Shown in pieces: positions 61,101-64,000 of a stretch of DNA of 64,000 nt (the first letter of the stretch is position 1; every line of letters begins with the position of its first letter). Location: the NCBI GenBank assembly GCA_963377175.1, contig CAUJNA010002846.1:712501-776500 (forward strand), read 5' to 3'. Made by a program: the position numbers and the translations under genes. This stretch comes from Effrenium voratum. Its lineage: Eukaryota; Sar; Dinophyceae; Suessiales; Symbiodiniaceae. The notes beneath the pieces were generated by a model. The model ran no database searches, was not told the DNA's origin, and saw only the letters and a list, made by a program, of their open reading frames with translations.

Positions 61101-62951
61101 TGCTTGTTTGCTTGTTTTAGTTGTTTTGTTTGTTTGCTTGTTTTATTTGTTTTGCTTGTTTGCTTGTTTTATTTGTTTTGCTTGTTTGTTTGTTTTTTTG
61201 TTTGCTTGTTTGTCTGCTTGTTGTGTTTCGCTTGTTTGATTGTTTGTTTTTGGTGTTGATTCTTTTGCTTTTGGTTCCTTTACCCCCTCCCTATTTTGCA
61301 GTGGGCTTTAAAAGGGAGACCGAAACCTGTTTGGTTGTTGTTTGTTTTTTTGGCGGGGGGACCTACTTTCTGACCAGTTGTTTTGCTGTCTTTTTTGGGG
61401 GAACCTTTCTTTAACCAGTTGTTTTTGTTGCTGCCTCCAGCATGGGTCAGGGTCTGGTCGGTTGCCTTCTTCTTCTTTTTTCGGCGGGGGGGAAACCCGG
61501 ACCTCCACCCCTACTTTGAAGTGGGTTGTAAGGGAAACCGAAAGGAAGCCAACCCGGCTTTTGCGCATTTGTTTCTTCTTTTTTGGCTTGGGTGGGAGGG
61601 AGGCCCTATTTCAAGACGAAACCAAATGGCCTTCAGAATTGGGAGCCAGTGGCTTTACCCACAAAGCCCGGTCAGTCACATTGCCTCTAATTGGTGGTAC
61701 TTGCTGGTTGGTGGTATGGAGCCTGGTTGGCTTGCAGGTCAGGAACTGGTGTCCCATTTACCTGGAAGCAAGGGTTCAAATCCCCAACATGGACGTTTTT
61801 GACCAGTCACATTCTCCTTCATCCCCAGAAAAAGACAAAGGGGGGCCAACTCCTTACAGAGGAACGGATTCGAGTTTCCTTCATTAGCAAAAAAAGACAC
61901 CAGGGGACCCATTGCATAAGAGGGTCAACGCTCGCCTTTGAAGCCGCCCGGCCTTCGTGCAGCCAGGAGCCTTTTGGAGGCTTCTGCTCCCTACAAGTCT
62001 GCTGCACCCTCTCGGGCAGAAAGGCGCTGAAGGGGCGCGACACGTTGGCGCCGAGATCTGTGGCCGCCTGGAAAAGGGGTAGGATCAGCGACTAAGAGCG
62101 CCGAGTAGGGGCCAACTAAACGGGCTCCTTTCTTGTCTTTGGGGGTGACCCACACTTAGAAACATGGGGGTTTCCAAACAAAACCAAAAAAACTATGTTC
62201 ACTTTTACACACTTAGAAACCTGGCGGAGGGTGGTTTCCAAACCATCACTTTTACACCACGGTCTTCCTGGCTCAAACTTATGGGCCGGAACTAGGCCGC
62301 CAGAAAGTCAACCTGGTTGAAAGGGAAAAGTGGGAGGACCACCAAAGCGCGATCGGCGATCGGCGATCCGTCCGGCCATGTGTTGTCAGCTTCCCTCCAG
62401 CTGGTGCTTTGGAGTGGTGTTCTTTTCCTGGTGTTCTGGGGGGGTGGGAAACCCATTTGCCGTCTAAAATATCCAGGGGTTCACATCCAAACCCAAACCA
62501 GCAGTCCCAACCACTAAGTGCGGGCAACCTGATGTTCTGCTGGAAGCAACACCTTCGCAGCTTTTTGTTCAACAAGACACCCGAAGAACTGCACACCAGG
62601 GCAGATAGGACAATTGGCACAAGAAGCAGACGATGAGACACGTTCTCTTCAGATGTTCGTCGAGACTTCGTGTAACACCTGCGTCTCAGCTCCAAGCCTA
62701 AGTGGGTGACATCATAACAGTGGCCGGCCATCCCCTGCTCGCTTGCGATCCGTCCCAGAAAACACAAAACAGCCCAGCCGGAGGGGTGGATTGTTGCTCG
62801 CCTCAGCGCACAGACCCTCGAAGATGTCCAGGTCCGTGTCCGAAGCCAGACGCCGCGTGACACCCGGCTCCCCCAGCCATCGCCATCGCCACACACCGAA
62901 GCCGAGGACTGCGATCGGCAACGCCACGAGGGCCGAGCGCGCCGCTCGCAT
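49102..62951 (-). CDS. Type II membrane glycosyltransferase family 25 protein (gene-level span)
   Basis: Predicted Golgi/ER-type glycosyltransferase: transfers a sugar from a nucleotide sugar, with acceptor unknown. 12 minus-strand exons give about 485 residues. Residues 1-50 hold a short basic start and one hydrophobic anchor (ALVALPIAVLGFGVW). Exons 2-6 form a lumenal region of unknown fold with a Cys/Trp-rich part (DWCWVATKRRACYGHHTW). From about residue 215 the GT25 domain follows: VYVLNLASASTRWERM, then INATRVDGVD, VPFDWNFSSAKQRMVRLL, GTVGCAAGHLRALW and LVLILEDDVWL. The EDD triplet is the expected metal/nucleotide-sugar site. The C-terminal part is VSYGFYAMLYRASSLVQ. Exons 1-7 and 9 join in exact phase; the 3' end of exon 10 is ambiguous. 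Donors are GC in at least five introns, GT in three and probably GA in two. Spliced-leader acceptor and promoter were not identified. Confidence 0.85.
49213..49323. repeat. R-G dispersed repeat
   Basis: TCGGTTGCTTTCTGCTCCCC through AGCAAGATGCACCAAAG; nearly identical to 30,787-30,895. Confidence 0.88.
49335..49472. repeat. IR-A inverted repeat element
   Basis: TACTGTGCACGGACGAAATC, CAGAAATCGCACCACC at the left; GCGACATGGATTGCGTCC, ACAGTA at the right. Confidence 0.8.
49732..49878. repeat. IR-A inverted repeat element
   Basis: ATACTGTGGATGGATGAAAT, CCATTTCGTACCAC at the left; GGTGGTGCAATTTCAGG and TTTCCATCCGCAGGA at the right. Confidence 0.8.
50112..50200. repeat. Local direct repeat, about 58-bp period
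   Basis: AACCTTCCAAAACAAGAAGT recurs as AACCTTCCCAAACCAGAAGT, each followed by TGAA. Confidence 0.8.
50923..51156 (-). CDS. GT25 gene, exon 11 (C-terminal part of the catalytic domain)
   Basis: A TTTTTCAG acceptor, then RHGVSYGFYAMLYRASSLVQ, continuing ALHGAIWNASAPGCLANDVA and ending DRVERAD before a GTCTTT donor. The longest glycosyltransferase exon. An alternative acceptor two bases downstream is possible. VSYGFYAMLYR matches the region of GT25 proteins where the chain passes behind the sugar-nucleotide site. Confidence 0.78.
51160..51440. repeat. Degenerate tandem repeat, period about 70-105 bp
   Basis: GTTTTGGNNNGTACCAACAG with CTAGAAATGTTTGGAA and TGCCTGAACTGAA recur at about 51,164, 51,267 and 51,330. 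CCATTTGTCCAACAGC occurs twice. Directly upstream of the exon 11 acceptor. Confidence 0.8.
51787..51902. repeat. IR-D element
   Basis: CCCTCCAGTGGAGAGG, GTAGTCTATTTCAGTAGG and AGGGGGACCTAGTG. Confidence 0.75.
52610..52771 (-). CDS. GT25 gene, exon 10
   Basis: A TCGCCAG acceptor, then DDFQLRLRRLLRSEAPCDWQ, VISLRSQCPYGACVAPQL and ARIQPDVNEPEEMC. Follows the EDD exon in phase 0. Its 3' end is uncertain: GTGAAC (after QPD) and GA donors further on are all possible, so the last 10-15 codons may be intronic. Confidence 0.78.
52825..52920. repeat. R-G dispersed repeat (diverged)
   Basis: CACTTTTAGTGGGTTGATGG, AACCCAGTGGTTGGC, CTTAAAGTCCTAACATC. Confidence 0.65.
53290..53420 (+). repeat. R-J dispersed repeat
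   Basis: CTTCCATTTCCATTCTGAAT, GGGATCCAATCTTTC, AAACGAACGATGGCTGAAAA. Confidence 0.7.
53448..53562. repeat. IR-B inverted repeat element (complete)
   Basis: CATAGGTGTCTTTTTAGGGG at the left pairs with CCAAAAGGACACCTATG at the right; inner CCTGGTAGATGATGAAACC and AACCAGGAATTGCCATC. Confidence 0.88.
53563..55200. other. Intron between GT25 exons 9 and 10
   Basis: No exon recognised. Contains duplicated phrases GATCTAGTTGGTT (52,970 and 53,600) and TCGGGAAT...GTTGGTC units at 54,040-54,100. Confidence 0.4.
55213..55300. repeat. (CTT)n microsatellite
   Basis: About 28 CTT units with two interruptions. Confidence 0.97.
55881..56033 (-). CDS. GT25 gene, exon 9 (EDD catalytic motif)
   Basis: A GCGCCAG-type acceptor (TCGCCAG), then EAARRYLESYGLGTVGCAAG, HLRALWTAAAGASVERRQ and PLVLILEDDVWLE; 153 bases, phase 0 to 0. 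GTVGCAAGHLRALW and LILEDD are the two most conserved blocks of the Glyco_transf_25 family. The donor looks like GA (GACGAG), and GACGA is repeated at the start of exon 10. Confidence 0.88.
57144..57230 (-). CDS. GT25 gene, exon 8
   Basis: A GGTCCAAG acceptor, then ARKEGLVPFDWNFSSAKQRM and VRLLRNSSE. The donor is either GA (GAGAGG) here or GC (GCAGAA) six bases further; both are phase 0. A plus-strand frame also looks open, but only the minus reading fits the GT25 family. Confidence 0.78.
57521..57653 (-). CDS. GT25 gene, exon 7 (start of GT25 domain)
   Basis: A GTCCCAG acceptor, one leading base, then TVAVYVLNLASASTRWERMS, SRLKQLGINATRVDGVDVSE and GMEQ. The VYVLNL...R.ERM...LG...RVDGVD pattern is the N-terminal GT25 signature. 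The donor GCCGGA is in phase with exon 8. Confidence 0.85.
58183..58214 (-). CDS. GT25 gene, exon 6 (micro-exon)
   Basis: An AATCAG acceptor, then ISPQSIDLLV plus two bases and a GTGGGT donor; 32 bases. It is the only stretch found that reconciles the phases of exons 5 and 7. Sequence continues open (EWVRRNRM), so the donor could be elsewhere. Confidence 0.45.
58520..58612 (+). repeat. R-I dispersed repeat
   Basis: TGGTTTGGTGGTGAAACGGA, GGGGTTCCCATGCTC, then a diverged right half with AAACCACCGAGCTCCAAACC. Confidence 0.6.
58617..58755 (+). repeat. Dispersed repeat shared with 28.39 kb
   Basis: GGGATCCGGATGCATGAAAA, ACACCGATCGAACATTGG, TTTTAAGGAGCCC. Confidence 0.65.
58984..59114 (-). CDS. 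GT25 gene, exon 5
   Basis: A CACAAAG acceptor, two leading bases, then GLRPSHGAVLAPAASEQGKV, TFRIQRQEAEFWFDRSHGIF and RGE, with a GTGGGC donor. No family recognised; a beta-rich lumenal segment is a guess. The phase joins exon 4 exactly. Confidence 0.7.
59193..59308. repeat. IR-B inverted repeat element (complete)
   Basis: CATAGGCGTTTTGTTGAGGG at the left and CCAAATAGGACACCTATG at the right; 79 bases upstream of the exon 5 acceptor. Confidence 0.85.
59562..59895. repeat. IR-F element interrupted by IR-B
   Basis: Left part has TAGCTGGTGCGATAAGTAGG and CGGGGTCATTCCATT. After the IR-B insert the sequence resumes with ATTCCATGTCTTCTTGC, TTGTGCGATATGACC. Confidence 0.65.
59669..59782. repeat. 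IR-B inverted repeat element nested in IR-F
   Basis: CATAGGTGTCCATTTCCGG at the left and ACCAAGAAGGACACTTATG at the right. Confidence 0.8.
59992..60070 (-). CDS. GT25 gene, exon 4
   Basis: A GTCAACCAAG acceptor, then ATDDTTLEALRRPELCDQRL and VPMDGR plus one base, with a GCGAGC donor identical to those of exons 1 and 2. The acceptor is the terminus of an R-H repeat. Confidence 0.75.
60071..60170. repeat. R-H dispersed repeat forming the exon 4 acceptor
   Basis: CTTGGTTGACGTTGGAAGGG, GAGCAAAACAAAAACAAATT, TTGGCAGTCAAGTGG. On the minus strand its end is GTCAACCAAG, the 3' splice site itself. Confidence 0.8.
60172..60284. repeat. IR-D element
   Basis: TAGGTCCTCCAGTAGAGAGG, GTAGTCTATTTTAGTAGGGG, ACTACTGGGGGACCT. 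Confidence 0.85.
60336..60412. repeat. IR-D right half
   Basis: CTGTAGTCTATTTTAGTAGG, GGAACCCTCCCC and GGAGACCTAGT; a third, shorter right end (CAGTACTGGGGGACCTAGTA) lies at about 60,526. Confidence 0.75.
60919..61038 (-). CDS. GT25 gene, exon 3 (Cys/Trp-rich)
   Basis: A TTTTAAAG acceptor, then PRCKRPDSMGGGRDWCWVAT, KRRACYGHHTWREAQQAAFQ and a GCGCGC donor; 120 bases, phase 0 to 0. Three Cys and three Trp in 40 residues suggest a small disulfide-bonded lumenal module. Family not recognised. Confidence 0.72.
61062..61255. repeat. TTTTGCTTGTTTGCTTG-type tandem array
   Basis: Units of about 32 bases built from TTGCTTGTTTTATTTGTTTT with minor variants. Confidence 0.92.
61256..61935. other. Intron between GT25 exons 2 and 3
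   Basis: Contains an R-I-like segment at 61,690-61,790 with GGCTTGCAGG and GGGTTCAAATCC, resembling tRNA A- and B-box promoter motifs. No exon seen. Confidence 0.4.
61936..62067 (-). CDS. GT25 gene, exon 2
   Basis: A TTTTCCAG acceptor, then AATDLGANVSRPFSAFLPER, VQQTCREQKPPKGSWLHEG and RAASK, with a GCGAGC donor; 132 bases, phase 0 to 0. Lumenal stem region after the anchor; NVS is a possible N-glycosylation site. Confidence 0.78.
62802..62951 (-). CDS. GT25 gene, exon 1 (signal anchor)
   Basis: ATG at 62,951: MRAARSALVALPIAVLGFGV, WRWRWLGEPGVTRRL, then ASDTDLDIFEGLCAE and a GCGAGC donor. A basic N-terminus followed by a single hydrophobic segment is the usual type II topology of Golgi glycosyltransferases. 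An in-frame ATG at 62,990 would add 13 residues (MLPLSHTIGTVCA). The 62,951 start was chosen for its typical short basic leader. Confidence 0.75.
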
Positions 62952-63342
62952 GGCGCATACCGTTCCTATGGTGTGGCTCAAGGGCAACAACCTATGGCTG
63001 CTCGAAAATAGGTCCCCATTTTGGGAACCCTGGTAAATGAAACCAAAGACTAAAACCTGCGGTCCCCTGGTGGTTCAATTTTGACCCATACCCATATGTC
63101 GGGCCCCTTCACCAGCCCCCAAATCCCCAAATCCCCCTGTTGTGGCGAATCATTGCGCCATGTTTAGTGACAGGGGTCCGCTGGGACCTGTAAAGCGGGT
63201 AGCTTCTCTTGGGGTCAGGTGGATGACTAGCTAACTTGCTACATTGGGGGGGGGGGGAATGTTTTCTGAGGCAAAACCATTTTTTTGAGGTCGCCTATTC
63301 TAACACACCCATGCGGCTTCGTAAGGACTAAACAACCCAAAC
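62952..63342. other. Upstream flank of the GT25 gene
   Basis: No promoter motif could be supported; a diverged copy of the 10.15-kb repeat (ACTAAAACCTGCGG) lies at 63,048. Confidence 0.4.
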
Positions 63343-63387
63343 GGACATCAGCGTCTCATTCGAAGCTCCGCGTTGCAAAGCCAACAG
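63343..63387 (-). CDS. Candidate exon of a further upstream gene
   Basis: A GCCGGAG acceptor, then LLALQRGASNETLMS and a GTTTGG donor; 45 bases. Coding-like composition only. Confidence 0.25.
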
Positions 63388-64000
63388 CTCCGGCAGATTT
63401 GTATGAATCAAGCACCTGGCTCAAGGAAAACTGGCGCGAGATTTCTTGCATGTATGTGTGTTTGTTTCTTAATTGGGGGGCCCAAACTGGTGGACGTCAG
63501 AATTCGGTGGGTCCCGTTTCATGTCCAGCAACCACTTTTGAGGTTCCGGCTCTCAAAGTAAGCCTTCCCTTATCCAACCGAAATGAGAGCATCCCCGACT
63601 TTGAAAATTGATCCACCAAACCATCAAACCATGGGGCCAAACCCTGTGTGTCAAAGAAAACCATGCATGGTTGGTTTCCTTTTGTTTTCCCTTTATACAA
63701 AACCGACCCCAAAGGTGGATTCCCAACAAAACAAACACATCCATGTCCCGAAACAAGCCCCGGTCCAAACCAAGGAAAAGTCCATGGTTCTTCATAAAGT
63801 GTCAGTGAACTTTCCTGTACAAGGCTACTCGGAAGCTCCTTCCTCACCCCCCGCCCCCCCCCCAAAAAAAAAAAATGAAGTGACCGAAACTCGATCCAGC
63901 CCAAAGTACAGCCCTTGTATTGGGGGGAGGGGCGGGGGAGAAAATCCTGCGGTGTTCCCAAAACCGAACATCCTACGGAAAACTCCTATGGCAAACCGCA
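63388..64000. other. Non-coding flank
   Basis: No exon or listed repeat recognised; A- and C-homopolymers at 63,840-63,880. Confidence 0.4.

Overview
The window looks like nuclear DNA of a dinoflagellate (inference, no database used). All gene-like sequence is cut into very short GC-rich exons of about 32-234 bp (one exon of about 680 bp), sitting in introns of 0.1-5 kb packed with simple repeats and small dispersed inverted repeats. All confident exons lie on the minus strand, as in dinoflagellate unidirectional gene arrays. Where splice sites could be fixed by reading frame, most introns start with GC, a minority with GT and a few with GA. All end in AG, usually followed by G. That donor mix is a known dinoflagellate (Symbiodinium-type) feature.

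Gene order, read 5' to 3' on the minus strand (right to left). (1) About 62,951 to 49,102: a type II membrane protein with a glycosyltransferase family 25 (LPS/procollagen glycosyltransferase type) domain, about 485 residues from 12 exons. (2) About 48.7 or 46.66 kb to 10.8 kb: a major facilitator superfamily transporter resembling the SV2/SVOP/SLC22 group. 18 exons over 36 kb run from TM2 to the PETK motif after TM12; the TM1 exon was not identified. (3) About 6,172 to 2,482 and possibly beyond: an Ala/Pro-rich protein with repeated ALGVLG(K) motifs. Its 5' exon carries an 8-bp tandem duplication that breaks the frame. A weak exon candidate at 63.36 kb may belong to a further upstream gene.

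Between and inside these genes lie several families of short dispersed elements, mostly 100-150 bp hairpin-like inverted repeats without coding capacity, here named IR-A to IR-F and R-G to R-J. Some copies lie at or close to predicted splice sites, which suggests introner-like behaviour. Large tandem arrays include a 2.3-kb GCATCCC-type minisatellite (14.4-16.7 kb), two CCCA arrays (39.5 and 42.0-42.6 kb), a half-kb tetranucleotide array (35.8-36.3 kb) and a CTT array (55.2 kb). A decayed LINE-type endonuclease/exonuclease/phosphatase remnant lies at 39.9-40.95 kb. A compositionally distinct segment lies at 33.84-35.8 kb, with an unrecognised reading frame and a repeated palindrome. No rRNA, tRNA or CRISPR sequence was recognised.

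Exon boundaries are hand-derived from frame, phase and splice dinucleotides and should be read as plus or minus a few bases. The long open frames through the minisatellite and CCCA arrays are artefacts of repeat composition.
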